Positions 10,641-22,254 of a DNA stretch of 64,000 nucleotides are shown piece by piece. Each line of letters starts with the position of its first letter. Position 1 is the stretch's first letter. Source of the stretch: Salticus scenicus (lineage: Eukaryota; Arthropoda; Arachnida; Araneae; Salticidae); assembly GCA_963930645.1 (NCBI GenBank), contig OZ005654.1, positions 270,608,282 through 270,672,281 of the forward strand, given 5' to 3'. The translations under genes and the position numbers were made by a program. Below the pieces are notes generated by a model, which searched no databases, had not been told where the DNA came from, and was given only the letters and a program-made list of their open reading frames with translations.

Positions 10641-12322
10641 TTTGTGTTTCGTTGATTTTGATAAAAGGAGCTAAATTTTCTAGGGTTTTACCTTCGCCCA
10701 TGGAAGAGTTGTTTCGCAAAATTAGCACTTTACCCTATGTTTTCGACCACGATCTTTTATTTAAGCTTAGTTTGGTTTCAATAGGAATTTTACTGATTTA
10801 TACTTCCCTTGTGAGTGGATGTGTGGTAGCTCCAAGTTTTGGTGCCACTTAAATTCAATCGCGAGAAGTAGAAAACTTAAAAGTGAGGTTGGATCACATT
10901 ATGGTATAGCTTATAATTTTACTCTATATAGTGATTCAAGTTTGAACTGAAAATTTTAACAGTGTATTTCAGTTCATTTTGAATGTATTCTAAGAGCTCC
11001 CCAATGATCGTGAAATACTTATATTCTGAAAAAGTTTATTAAACTTTATCAGCCAAGGAAGTGTGATTACATTAATTCATGCATTTTTTAGGATAAAGTA
11101 AATCTCTTTAGAATAAAGTAAATCCAGCTGATTTTTTAAAAGTTGAGAAATATAAATATGCATATTTGAATCATTGTATTTCGATTTCCAAGATATTAGA
11201 GCATGCAGAATATACTATGTTATACCTGTGAGAACTACATCAGTCGGAGTTGTTATTCACGCATTGGTATAGATTTACGAAGCATGAGAAAATAAAGGTG
11301 ATCACGAGATAATGAAGCATGATTTAGCACTCGTTCTAGTTTTGCCAAAAGAACTTTATTCAATTGATAAACCAGATGTTATAGATCTAGGTGAATTTGA
11401 TATTTAAAAAAATAGTTGGCACTAGAAAATATAATAACATTAATTTTTATAGGATTTTGAATAACATCTGCTATGGCACTACATATAAACGTCAGGTAAA
11501 CTGTTGGATTTTGGTATTTTTAAACTTTTTAACAAATTATATTTTTGATATTTTAATTGTCCTTCAATTTTAATTGTATTCTCTTATGCATATAAATTTT
11601 ATTATTCTAAAAAGAATCTATTTTATTACACAGTTAGTTATAGTAAAGAAAAAGTAATAAAATAGTAATTTAACAGTGTTGCGTATAGTAGACTTTAGAC
11701 TAAGTAAGTAGACAATGTATGTCTCAATATAAGATATGTACTGAAAATTGAATAATTACAAAATTGTAACCCAAAATGCAGCCCAGTAAGATTTATGAAC
11801 TTTATAATTGTGCCATCTTATTGCTGCCTTTGGTAAAAAAAAATTTTGCTACTGTTAAAACTTTCCGTTACTTAAATAATAATAATAATAATAATAATGC
11901 AATAATAAGTTGCTTTCAAAATTCTGAAAATGTGTAGCATTTCTAATTCTATACGTTGCACAACAAATATATGACTCCGAGTATAAAAATGGCGTTTTTA
12001 GCATCAATCTTATGATCCATACCTAGCAAACAGGTTATCAAGCTCATTTATGAAATTTTTGATTAATATAGATAGTTTCAAGATAAATTTAAAAGCTCAT
12101 TTCTTTTAAAATTTTATTCTTAAATCTTTGCTTTTAAATGTCGAATCGCTGGAAATATTTAGTAAAATACTTCTTTATTATTGTTATTATTATTATTTTC
12201 CATAATAAAGTAAACTGAGGAAAACACAAATTTAAAATAACAATTAAAAAAGCATTAATTATTTTTTAAATATGGCAAAAATTTCTTCGTAACCAACACT
12301 ATCCTGATAGAAAAGTGTTTAA
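10641..12322. other. Non-coding stretch
   Basis: AT-rich DNA with an (AAT)n tract at about 11874-11897. An ORF at 10652-10852 has one hydrophobic segment but no family match, splice context or codon bias that I can see. I do not call a gene. Confidence 0.4.
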
Positions 12323-12829
12323 CCCGTTAACGCCCGAATTATTTTTGCAAAATATTATTACCTGATTATTTCCCTTTTAAATTAATATAGATAACTGACA
12401 ATAAAATATACTAAATTAAACAATTCTTCTGATAGTTTTAAATTTAAAGCCTATCCTCATTTATTGATGTTTAGTGTTCTATCAAGAAAACTTCGAGATA
12501 GAAAAACTTTGAGATAACAGATTAATTTCCTATTATATGTTGACAAAGATCTCAAAAGTAAAGTATTATACTATATATTATTATTCAACTTGATTTAAAT
12601 TAGTATACCAGCTCAAAAAGCAAATATATGTGCGACGAATGAAAAATTATAAAATAACTATCCAAATTATGAAATAATAAGTAGTAATAGGCACATAAAA
12701 CTTTCAGGGATCATTTAGAGTGACGTCATAAACTATCACTAAAAAACAGAAATCATTCCAAGAAACCACAAAAAATATACGTGTCATTTTATTAGCTGTC
12801 CTCAAATGAAGACACTGGGTGCTAACGTG
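12323..12829. mobile_element. TTAA-flanked MITE (piggyBac-like)
   Basis: TTAA stands on both sides (12319-12322 and 12830-12833). The left end reads CCCGTTAACGCCC and the right end, reversed, CACGTTAGCACCC. A TTAA duplication with short terminal repeats is the hallmark of piggyBac-type transposition. The 507-bp interior is non-coding. Confidence 0.6.
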
Positions 12830-12833
12830 TTAA

Positions 12834-13504
12834 TAAAAAAAGGGGGAGAGGCAGGAGCAAATTTGAAAGATTTTGGTTAACATATTAATTTAAATGGTTC
12901 AAGATTAGAATGCATATAAAGAATAAATAAATAAATAAAAGAAATGTATTTAATCCTATCAGTTTAATTTAATAAGTTTTAAGGGGTACATTTACACAAT
13001 TCATATTATTATAACCAACTAGTCTTTTAGGAGCAAGGAAATTTCACCCATTTAAAATAAACTATCACCAGAATTTGGGAACGAGTCTAAATCAAAAGAA
13101 AAAAATGAAGTTTTCCCTATATAGTATACATTATTAAAGTAAAACATTGGGGAAAATATGTATATTAGCGATGAGTTTTTGTATTTGGGAATTAAAATTT
13201 CCCTGAAAGGGTTAAAAATGGAATCGCAGAATGTTAAGAAAAAGTTCCTACTCAGGCTCTGTAAACAATATGGATTCGAAATTAAAATGTTTTTATGTCT
13301 TTTATAAAGCCAGAAATTAAATTAAATAAATTGGAAGTTAAAGTTAAAATAAAACCCATATATATATATATTTTTTAATTTAATAAGGTCTTTAGTTATT
13401 TATTTAGAAAAGTGACATTTTTGCAAAAAAGATATCACTAACTTTAAAATTTAATTTATAAAAGAAAATTCTGCTTGTTTTAAAACTACTGACCCCTCCC
13501 TCCT
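12834..13504. other. Non-coding stretch
   Basis: AT-rich sequence without recognisable repeat or coding similarity. It has a short (AT)n run at 13360-13371. Confidence 0.35.
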
Positions 13505-13700
13505 TACCTTCGGCACCACTAGTAGTCGAGAGATTCCGCTCTCGAAGCTAGTAGAAGAATAGGGTCGAATCTGATGCCAAGTCGAGCTCGCCGTTCGGAA
13601 TTATCTGCAGTTTTTATACTAAACTAGAGTGAATACATACTAGGATCTCCTTAGAAAGAACCCTCCTCCCCACGAAGGGCATCCCACTAAGGCTAGGTTA
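13505..13700 (+). mobile_element. tRNA-derived SINE, copy 1 (diverged)
   Basis: Has an A-box-like TAGTCGAGAGATTCCGC (about 13521) and a B-box-like GGGTCGAATCTG (about 13562), spaced as in a tRNA with a long variable arm. The body that follows (CGCCGTTCGGAA, then TAGGATCTCCTTAGAAAGA and CGAAGGGCATCCCA) matches the other three copies. Confidence 0.55.
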
Positions 13701-13769
13701 CTAGTGCAGACGTAGACAATCAGCTTTAATTCCTTCACCAATGCTAACATCCTCTTCGTCCTCCTCGTT

Positions 13770-14030
13770 TTTTGGCCCCCACCAGTTACCGAGAGGTTCT
13801 GCTGTCTGAATTGGTAGGTGGGAGGTGTCGGATTTGAATCCAGATCGTGCACATTGGCCTAGCTAGAGCCGTTTGGAGTTTTTCTCCGAAACTCTCGTAA
13901 ATATGGGCTAAGTATCCTTAGGAAGACCCCTACGGTGGCATCTCACCCTCACCAAGGACCAAACGTAGTCACCTGGATTATCGACCTTCACTCCCCTCCT
14001 TTCCCCCAAGGAAAAAAAAAATTGAAATAC
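13770..14030 (+). mobile_element. tRNA-derived SINE, copy 2
   Basis: A-box-like CAGTTACCGAGAGGTTCTGC, then a TGGTAGGTGGGAGGTGTCGG arm, a B-box-like GGATTTGAATCCAGATC, and the shared body with GCCGTTTGGAGTTTTTC, CGTAAATATGGGC, CTTAGGAAGACCCC and GGTGGCATCTCACC. An A-rich tail follows (about 14010-14030) and then poly-T. The A/B boxes would form an internal RNA polymerase III promoter; the tRNA-Ser/Leu-like head is inference. Confidence 0.65.
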
Positions 14031-14034
14031 ACTT

Positions 14035-14071
<37 letters not shown>

Positions 14072-15396
14072 ATTTGTTTTCAATAAAAATATTAAATAAG
14101 AAGTATTCATTTCAATATTCGATAATAGATGGCGCTTAATGTGCCACAAATCAATGAAAATATCTCTCTTGCATCCTCCTGATTCTCAATCTCAATATCT
14201 TTTGTTATTTAGTTTTTTATGTAATAGGGGGACAGTTCTGTTGAAAGCAGTAATAAGGATATATGAGGTTTAAGGTTGCATTTATTATTATTCAAAAGTA
14301 GTAATGTTAAGGTAATGAAGAAGAGTGAGAAAATGCATTGCAGTTGCGTAATTCAACACTAATTTTTAAGTTTTCTTTCTTTCTTTCTTCCTTTTCTTTT
14401 CTTTTCTTTTTTTTTCTTTTTCTTTTTTTTTTGATTAACCTATTACTCTATTTTATTTTTAATACATAAATTTTTAATTCATTTCTTTTCTCACTTTCAT
14501 AAGATAAAACATTCCTGATATTTTCATTTAACGCAATGATTTAAAAGATTATTAATATTAATATAAGAGGAAGCATTCGGTCGAAGCATAACAAATATTT
14601 GACTTTTATCGCTGCAGTTAGTGAAGAGTAATAGTGATGCGATCAAGGAGAAGGGAAAGAAGGAGTTAGGGCATATATTAGGTGTATGAAATACTCTATA
14701 CTTTAATATACTCTCTTATTTTAAATCTTTGAAAAATTTTTTCTCCATGTTATTCTAAATGCGAATATATATATATATTCAAAACTCAAAAAAAAAACCT
14801 CAAAAAATATATATAAATAAAATAAAATAAATAAATAAATAATAAAAATAAATAAATAAATTAAATTAAATTAAAAGGTCTTTAAATAATAATAATAATA
14901 ATAATAATAAAACAATAATAATGCTTTTATAAATGTATATGAAGCATGAATCCACTTTTAAATTATAAAAACACTTTTCTGAAATTTACAGAATGCATGT
15001 TAGATTTTTTTTTTTTTTTTTTTTTTTGTATTTAAAATTAATAATTTAAAGAATTGTTCAAGGTATTTTAATGTATTTATAAATCTATATAAAACGTTTA
15101 CAGACACATGCACATTGCACATTCAGATATACAAATACGCACACACACGCACACAAATAAATAAATAAAAATAAATCGGATTAATATATTTACATCATTT
15201 TTATCAAAATTTATTGTTATGAGTTGTTATTAAATAAACATTTTCTTTTATAAAAGTAATTTTTAAAGGGATTTGTTATGAAACTTTTTACACAAGTTCA
15301 ATTAAACTTTAAAAATTTGAACACTTTAAACAATTTGAATCCATAGACCATAATTTAATAAAGAAGCATCACAAAACTGGCGTTGTAAAAATTATT
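14031..15396. other. Low-complexity AT-rich stretch
   Basis: Poly-T (14039-14069, 15006-15027), CTTT-rich tracts (14370-14430), AATA-type microsatellites (14810-14880, 15157-15175) and (AAT)n (14886-14910). No genes are seen. Confidence 0.5.
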
Positions 15397-15546
15397 ACTT
15401 TGAATAAATAAAGCGGCAACGCACTGACTTGCCGCTTTGACTGCAGCACTCGTGCTTACTTTATTCGCCTGATGAAGGGTCGTGCGTTTTTTCGACCCGA
15501 AACAATTGTTGCGAGTTTATTGCATTTTATGGTATTTATTCAAAGT
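15397..15546 (+). mobile_element. 150-bp inverted-repeat element with hammerhead-like core
   Basis: Bounded by a perfect 14-bp inverted repeat, ACTTTGAATAAATA (15397-15410) and its complement (15533-15546). Next inside on the left is a hairpin AAAGCGGCAA/TTGCCGCTTT (15410-15438); on the right lies the hammerhead-like motif. No target duplication is visible. The size, hairpins and ribozyme-like core suggest a small retroelement or a Penelope-type terminal fragment, but nothing in the sequence fixes the class. Confidence 0.55.
15462..15518 (+). ncRNA. Hammerhead-ribozyme-like motif
   Basis: Core CTGATGA (15469-15475), one extra A, stem II GGGTCG (15477-15482) with CGACCC (15493-15498), GAAA (15499-15502), minimal stem III C-AATT-G (15503-15508), then TT as UH cleavage site. 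Stem I pairs the bases before the core (TATTCGC, ending 15468) with GCGAGTTTA (15511 on). All elements are in type I order. The extra A between core and stem II is non-canonical, and the same kind of extra base occurs in the motif at 8902-8945. Confidence 0.5.
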
Positions 15547-15554
15547 TTGTAAGT

Positions 15555-15805
15555 AATAACATAGACCATAATGATAAAGGAATTTTCTTTGTGTCCCTGC
15601 AAAAATTCGATAAGTGCTAGATTCACCAAAATCAATAGGGTTCGTTCTATGGAGCCTTTAACCAAATTTTAGCTCATTTGAACAAATCGTTTTGACGCTA
15701 TTGTGTTCACTCACATACATACATATATACACACAGACGTAAACACACACATCATCGTAAAAATAATAATTCAGGGGACCTCAGAACGTGTAGAAACACA
15801 AGTCA
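15555..15805 (+). mobile_element. Family A fragment
   Basis: Matches the last tandem unit and microsatellite part of family A (CCATAATGATAAAG, TTTGTGTCCCTGCAAA, TTCACCAAAATCAATAGGG, a CACA tract, GGGGACCTCAGAACGTGTAG). It stops before the terminal hairpin. Confidence 0.7.
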
Positions 15806-16048
15806 ATTAAAGTAACTAATAATAAATAAATAACAATTAAACTAATCTAATCAATTAAAAAGTGACATTTACATTATATCAACGATTTCAAAACTGCACA
15901 TTTTTATTTCAACTGTTTAATTTTTTATACTATTATTGTTTATTGATTTAGTAAAGAATAAAATCCAAAAATTAAATGCACTTTACGCAGGAGAAAAGTA
16001 TCCATGCAGACTTCTGGGTATTAATAGTATTTAAATTCAACATTATTC

Positions 16049-16084
<36 letters not shown>

Positions 16085-17156
16085 TTTTCCCAATGCGTAA
16101 CATTAAATATTTTTTAAATGAAGTGTACCTTAAATTCTAGTTCATTAACAAGAATGTTTTTCCCCTTTCTTTCTGTTTTCTTTTTTTAATTATGTAACAA
16201 CTGTAAAGGAGTTAAAATATATTCTCAATAAAAATATAAATCGATAAATATATAAAGAATAAAAGCTTTATAATAAAGAAAAAGATATAAAAAAAAATAA
16301 AAATAAAAATAAAAATATTTTCCCAAAATTCTATTTTTGTTATTATCATTACGAAATTAAAAACCTGTAGAATATTTTTAATTTTACTTACTTATTTATT
16401 TATAATTTTTGGTATATTTCATTGAAGACAAAGCTTACTTTGTTTCTTTTAAATTTGAAGTTGCTGAAAATACACCGAAGAAAAGTACACGGTATTTAAC
16501 CACGTATTCTTCTCATAAGAAATTCTCCTAAAAAGAGTAATTTTTGCACGAAGAACGTGAGGTATCTTGGAATGAAGTAATTCCTTTAGAACAGAAATTT
16601 AAGTTCTGTTCTGTGCTGAAAAAAAAAAAAAAAATAATAATAATAATAATAATGAAAAAAAAAAATAGTACTAATAAAATAAATAAATAGATAAACATCG
16701 CAGTTTCTTTCTTTCTTTTTTTTTTTCTTTTGTTCTCACCTTTTCTTTCTTTATTATCCTAAGGAAAAGAGTATGTATATTGCTTCGTGTTTTTTAAGGT
16801 AATAGATGATTCTGTTCATTTTCTAAACCCTTTTCTCGTGTTTTTTAAACATGTATTCTGAAAAAAAAAAAGAGAGAAAATATGAAAAGAAAATTTACGT
16901 GAAGAATGTGAGAAAAATATGGATCAGTGAATCCGAATTTCACGCTAAACTAACAATATTTGTAAAGTCGATTTCCTTTAAAAAAAAAAAAAAAAGCTTT
17001 AAATTCAAGTTTAAATTTAGTTAGGTAAACCGAAATAAGAATATTTCTATAAAATATATATATTTTTTTGTTTTTCTTAAATGTTTACATTTAATATATA
17101 TATATTCACAAAACTCTAAAAACACAACATTTCAAAAGGAAAAAAAAAAAAAAAAA
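15806..17156. other. Low-complexity AT-rich stretch
   Basis: (TA)n at 16052-16080, (AAT)n near 16635-16655, many A- and T-runs, ending in a 17-bp A-run that directly precedes the family A element. No genes are seen. Confidence 0.5.
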
Positions 17157-18232
17157 TCTGGAGTAACTCCACTCGACTTTCCGAACATTAAGTACTTAAC
17201 CGTTGTATTAATAAACTAAAGTAAGAGTAATCGTTAAATACGTAAAAGAGAAAATTATAATAGGGTATGGCTTTTCTTCGTAATATGTTGTTTAGTTTAA
17301 CGCTATTGCGCTTCAAATAGCTCGAGCCCATAGATCTTAACGATAAATTTTCGTTGTGTCCCTGTAAAAATCTGTAAGTGCTACACTCACCAAAATCGAT
17401 ATAGTTCGTACGATGGTTGCCTATAACATGCATATAAATTTTCAGATTAATCAGGTGAGGCATTTAGACGCTATTGCATTTTAAATAATTTGCGCCGATA
17501 AGACACAATGATGAAGAATTTTTCTGTGTCCGTATAAAATTCTTATTGTAAAAAAATTATAAGAATTAGATTCACCAAAATCTATATGGTGTCTGCGATT
17601 GTGACCTTTAACATGCGTATGAATTTTCAGTTTATTCAAGTAAGGAATTTAGACGCAATCGCAATTTAAATAATTTGATCCCATAGGGCATAATGATAAA
17701 GAATTTTTCTTTGTGTCCCTGTAAAAACCTATAAGTGCTAGATTCACAAGAATATTTATGCTTTATGCGACGGTGACCTACAATACGTATATAAACTTTC
17801 AACTCAATCGGATGACTTTAGACGCCAATGATTTTAGCCCCATAACATGTGTATAAATTTTCATCTCAAAAGAATAAGGAGTTTAGATTCTCTCGCACTT
17901 TAAAGAATTTGAATCCATAGATCATAATGATAAAGAAATTTTCTTTGTGTCCCTGCAAAAAAACTGTAAGTTCTAGATTCACCAAAATCAATAGGGTTCG
18001 TTCTATGGGAGCCTGTAACATACGTACCAAATTTTAGCTCATTTGAACAAGTCGTTTTCACGCTATTGTGTTCACTCACATACATACATACACACAGGCA
18101 TAAACACATACATCATCGTGAAAATAATAAAATGGAATTCAGGGCACCTCAAAACGTGTAGAAACACCAAAATCTCAAACTCGGATTTCTGATATGATTA
18201 CAGTACTTTCCTCACTATAGTGTTCGGAAAGT
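17157..18232 (+). mobile_element. Family A hairpin-tailed element, copy 3
   Basis: Starts TCTGGAGTAACTCCACTCGA right after an A-run, with the subterminal repeat ACTTTCCGAACA. It contains about four tandem units of the TTTGTGTCCCTGTAAAAA type, then a CATACATACA microsatellite, GGGCACCTCAAAACGTGTAG, and the terminal hairpin at 18205-18232 (ACTTTCC ... GGAAAGT). Same architecture as the copy at 752-1751, in the opposite orientation. Confidence 0.7.
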
Positions 18233-18277
18233 AAAAAAATCTGGAGTGACCCCACTTGAGTTTCAGAACCTTAAGTA

Positions 18278-18462
18278 CCGTAATTTCTGGTAGATACCCC
18301 GCAGATTATATAATCTAGTTTTGGACCAGAAATTTCAATTGATAAATAAATTTATATTTGTACGAGCTCTTCCTTCGAAAAAGTACAGATTTCTCTATTA
18401 AATAAAATTTCTGGTGGAGAAATGACACATCTTACCTGCGGGTTATCTACCAGAAATTACGG
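18278..18462. mobile_element. TA-flanked MITE, 185 bp
   Basis: Inverted ends CCGTAATTTCTGGTAGATA on both sides, flanked by TA (18276-18277 and 18463-18464). Removing it and one TA restores TTAAGTA-ATTAACG, which aligns with TTAAGTACTTAACCG in family A copy 3. TA duplication suggests a Tc1/mariner-type transposase source. Confidence 0.8.
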
Positions 18463-19399
18463 TAATTAACGTTTGTATGAATAAATTAAAGTAAGACAAG
18501 ACATTAAATAAATAAAAGTGAAAATTATAATAGGGTATTTGAGTATTTTTCTCCATTGTTTAATTTTACGCTATTGCACTTCAAATAATTTGAGACAATA
18601 GATCATAATGATAAAGACATTTTCGTTGTGTCCTGTAAAAATCTATTAGCGCCAGATTCACCAAAATCTATACAGTTCGTGAAACAGTGACTTATAACAT
18701 GTACATAAATTTTCAGTTTAGACGAATAAGGTGTTTAGACGCTATCGCACTTTAAATAATTTGGGCCCATAGACCATAATGATAAAGAAATTTTTTTGTG
18801 TCTCTTTAAAAATCTATAAAAGCTAGATTCACCAAAATTTATACAGTTCGTGCAACAGTGACTTATAACATGTGTATAAATTTTCAGAAAAGACGATTAA
18901 GGCGTTTAGACGCTATCGCGTTTAAAACTTTGGTCCCATAGGCAAAATGATAAAGAATTTTTCTTTGTGTCCTTGTAAAAAAAACTCTATAAGTCCTAGA
19001 TCCCTCAAAATCAATAGGATTCGTGCTACAGTGACCTATTATATAAGTGCCAAATTACAGCTCATTCCAACAAAGTGTTTAGGCGCTATCGTGTTCCCTC
19101 ATACACACACATAGGGATGTGGGTTTTCCGGAAAATTTTGAAATGGAAAATTTTCTGGAAAATTTACCGAAAATTTTCCGGAAAATTTTCACTCTCTAAA
19201 TTACGAAGGTTTTGTAAAATAAAACCAAATACATTAAAAGCTACAAGTAAACAAAACTATTCAAAGAAAAGTATGAATAATTATTCAATTCAAAAAGAAA
19301 TTAATAAACAAAACACAGAAATTATGATTTAATGGTTTATTAAACATGTATAATTGTTGAATAATCTATATATAAAAGGTGTCTGTAAACGTTCTGTAG

Positions 19400-19503
19400 C
19401 TGTCAGAGACCCTCACATATCGCTGCCAACAGCTGAACCCCATTTTATTATATAGGAAAAAATTTTATGAGAATTGATTTTTTTTTTAATTCTGTTTTTA
19501 TTA

Positions 19504-19536
<33 letters not shown>

Positions 19537-19665
19537 TCTAGAAAAATTAAATTTGCCTTTGTTTTTTCCAAAATTTATTTAATTTTTAATACTTCATACT
19601 GAAGTTACAAAGTGGAAAAAAATGATCAAAGTTCTTTTTTGCACTTTATAATTTTAAAATAAAAC

Positions 19666-19705
<40 letters not shown>

Positions 19706-19860
19706 GTTTTTGAAAAACAAGAACAAATTTAACAATTGTAGGTATTCTGAAACTAAACAGAATTTGGAAAAAAAAACCCAGAGGTAATTATCATAATGAA
19801 TTTCTGTTTAGAATAATATGGAGCTTGGCTGCTAATGGCAGCAAAATTATTGAAACACAC
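19400..19860. repeat. Degenerate foldback related to the 20216 MITE
   Basis: AGAGACCCTCACATATCGCTGCC and ...AATATGGAGCTTGGCTG resemble the two outer ends of the element at 20216-20647 in opposite orientation, with two long A-runs between. Boundaries are uncertain. Confidence 0.3.
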
Positions 19861-20215
19861 ATCCATATTTTTGTTTTTCTTTCTTTAGTTTGATCGCTAA
19901 TTTTTATCATGAACTTACTTTTTTCTAAACAGTATAAGACTAAGATCATGACTCGATAAATATTTACTTAATAAAACAGTATTAGGTACACATCTTTTGA
20001 GTAGAAATTATTGCTAGCGCATCAATAATTTTGCTGCCGACTGTACAAGGTAATTAGTAAGGACCATGCAAGGGTCCATTTCATCAAAATTCTTTTGATT
20101 TTTACTTTTTTTTGATTTGTTCTATTTTTAAGCATAGTTTGCGAACACAAAATCATATTTTTTAATAGTTAGTGGTATTGGATCATGGATGTAATCCTCT
20201 ATTCAAAAAAATTAA

Positions 20216-20647
20216 GGGCCCTCTTCACTCATCGCTGCCGGAAGCCGAAACTAATGTTATTCTGTGGGAAATTTTTCTTTACAAATAACTTATTAACTAA
20301 TACATATTTTTAAATTCTGTTTTCACATTCTGAAAGTTCCCAGCTGTTAAATTGACGCACCTTTTCTAAAAAATTATTTTTTTATTTTTTTTTATAGTTT
20401 ATTTTGAAGCTGCAAAAAACGAATTTTCAATATGTGAAATTTTTTCATTTTGCAATTTCGAAATAAAGTATTAAAAATTAAAAAATTACATTTTTAAAAA
20501 AGGTCCGTCAATTTAACAGTTGGAAATTTTCTGAATGTGAAAACAGAATTTAAAAATATGTATTAGTTAATAAGTTATTTGTAAAGAAAATTTCTCCATA
20601 GAATAACATTGGTTCGGGCTTCCGGCGACGGTGAGTGAAGAGGGCCG
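20216..20647. mobile_element. TTAA-flanked palindromic MITE, 432 bp
   Basis: TTAA flanks both ends (20212-20215, 20648-20651). The ends read GGGCCCTCTTCACTCATCGC and, reversed, CGGCCCTCTTCACTCACCGT. The arms extend about 200 bp each with high complementarity (for example AACTTATTAACTAATACAT pairs with ATGTATTAGTTAATAAGTT). The TTAA target suggests mobilisation by a piggyBac-like transposase. Confidence 0.75.
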
Positions 20648-21861
20648 TTAATCTGGAAGTTTGAGATTATTATTATTATTTAACTTTAAATGTAACACCT
20701 TTATGAGATTTTTCAAGTACAATTCAATTTCGTATATTTTAAGCAAATAAAGAAATATTTAGTTCTTTCAACTAAACTTCCAGTTACAAGATATAATGTG
20801 ATTCATTTTATCTATTTGATTTACTTAAATTTTAATCAAAATCTTGCTGTTTATTTATTTAGGCAATTAATTGTATTTCCTGTTGCTTGCATAAAAAAAA
20901 AAAAAAAAAAAAAACAATAAATAAATAAAAAATTCACATTAGAAATTAGTTTTAAAAAGTGATTTAAAAAATATATAATGTTTTTTATATAAGATTTTTC
21001 TCTAAAATTTTCAACAATACCAATTTTGTAATTAAAGCAATTTTTTTTTTTTTAAAGTTTTGATCTGTTTTTTTTTTTTTTAATTGAATATTTAACGAAG
21101 ATTATGACAATGTCCTAACTTTCTGAGTCATTCTTAGAACCAGAGACCATAAGGTGACCAAAGTCAGAATTGCTGCCTGAGTTTGAAAAACATTGGCGTA
21201 TCATCATTTATCAAATGAATATTTTGAAAAAATAGATACACATGCTCAGCAGTGTAGTAGTGCATTAATTTATCAATTTATTCTTTTTTTTTGTTGCCAA
21301 ATGCTTTATAATTATGTTCTTACAAACTTATTGATTGGACATTTAAAATTCACATTAGCAACCATAGATCTCTTGTATTATAATAAATAACCTTTTTCTC
21401 GAGCAAGTTGCTCAAAACATATATTTGGTACCTAACTTTCTAAATGATGACTTTAACCAGAAACTTCTGTTTTTCACACTGTATATAGCATTACTATGAC
21501 TAATAAAAGAAAATTTAAATATATCATGCAAAAGATTTACTGAAAAAAATGTTTTTTTGGTTGGAAAATTTTCCAAAAAAGAAAATTTTCCGCGGAAAAT
21601 TTTCCACCCCACATCACTACACACACACATATATATATATACATAAAACGCATAGAAATATCAAAATCTCAAAGTCGGATTTTTTGACTTGATAACATTA
21701 TTTTCTTTACATACGTATGTTAGGAAAGTAAAAAGTATCAAAAGTTGGGATTACCTGATGAAAATTACAGCATGTTTGTTGCTTAAATATATTATTAGCA
21801 CTAAAACAATATTGAAAAAAAAAAAACAAGAGTCCAAGATAAAAATGCTCATTCTAAATCA

Positions 21862-22254
21862 TAGATAGATGCAGAGCTGCCAACCAAATCCGGCAAATTG
21901 TTAGTACCGCCCTTTTTTCTACACCACTTAATTTTTAGAGTAATTCTCTTCAAATATATTTACGATGAATGAAGAAAACAAATACTCTAAAAATTAAGTG
22001 GTGTAGAAAAAGGGGCGTTTTTCAATAGGCGTTAACAATTTGCCGGATTAGGTTGGCAGCTCTGTAGATGCCAACATTTAATTTATTCCGGAGTGTTTTT
22101 AGCCCCGCCTTTATTTCGCACCACTTTATTTATAGAAAAATTTTCTCCAATATAAGACTTCCATAAAATAAAAAATTACTTTTAAAAAGTAAGTGGTTTA
22201 GAATAAACGCGGGGCTAAAAATACTCTAGAATAAATTAAAATATTGGCATCTAT
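21862..22254. mobile_element. Outer foldback carrying copy 1 of family G
   Basis: Without the inner element, the left end reads ATAGATG-CCAACATTT and mirrors the right end AAAATATTGGCATCTAT. The arms continue with AATTTATTC and TTTTTAGCCCCGC in inverted orientation around a centre near 22165. Confidence 0.65.
21872..22064. mobile_element. Foldback family G, copy 1 (6-bp target duplication)
   Basis: Ends CAGAGCTGCCAACC and GGTTGGCAGCTCTG, flanked by TAGATG on both sides (21866-21871, 22065-22070). Long arms include TTCTACACCACTTAATTTTT and its complement. The same end pattern (TTGCCAACC or TGCCAACC) and a 6-bp duplication recur at 53273 and 54769. It sits inside the end of a second foldback. 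Confidence 0.75.

Larger units (their letters stand above)
19112..21619. mobile_element. hAT-like non-autonomous element, 2.5 kb
   Basis: Ends TAGGGATGTGGG on the left and, reversed, TAGTGATGTGGGG on the right, continuing into GGAAAATTTTCC-type subterminal repeats on both sides. CACACACA flanks both ends (19104-19111, 21620-21627), matching the 8-bp duplication of hAT elements, although it sits in a CA microsatellite and is therefore weak on its own. The interior has no transposase domain; it holds a TTAA MITE, a degenerate foldback, A/T runs and small ORFs without family features. Confidence 0.65.
18240..21729 (+). mobile_element. Family A element, copy 4, interrupted twice
   Basis: Begins TCTGGAGTGACCCC seven A residues after the end of copy 3. 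Tandem units occupy about 18465-19100. A MITE (18278-18462) and a hAT-like element (19112-21619) interrupt it. The 3' part resumes with CA/TA repeats, AACGCATAGAAATATCAAAATC and a degenerate hairpin around CATACGTATG ending in GGAAAGT (21729). Confidence 0.65.

Noticed and set aside
10652..10852. 66-codon ORF with a hydrophobic segment
   Set aside because: No domain, no paralogue, no splice or promoter context; length is expected by chance in 64 kb.
13780..13850. Functional tRNA gene
   Set aside because: A and B boxes are present but the arms do not fold into a full cloverleaf and the sequence continues into a SINE body.
19104..21627. Accepting CACACACA alone as proof of a hAT duplication
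   Set aside because: It sits in a CA microsatellite; the call rests mainly on the TAGNGATGTGGG ends and subterminal repeats.
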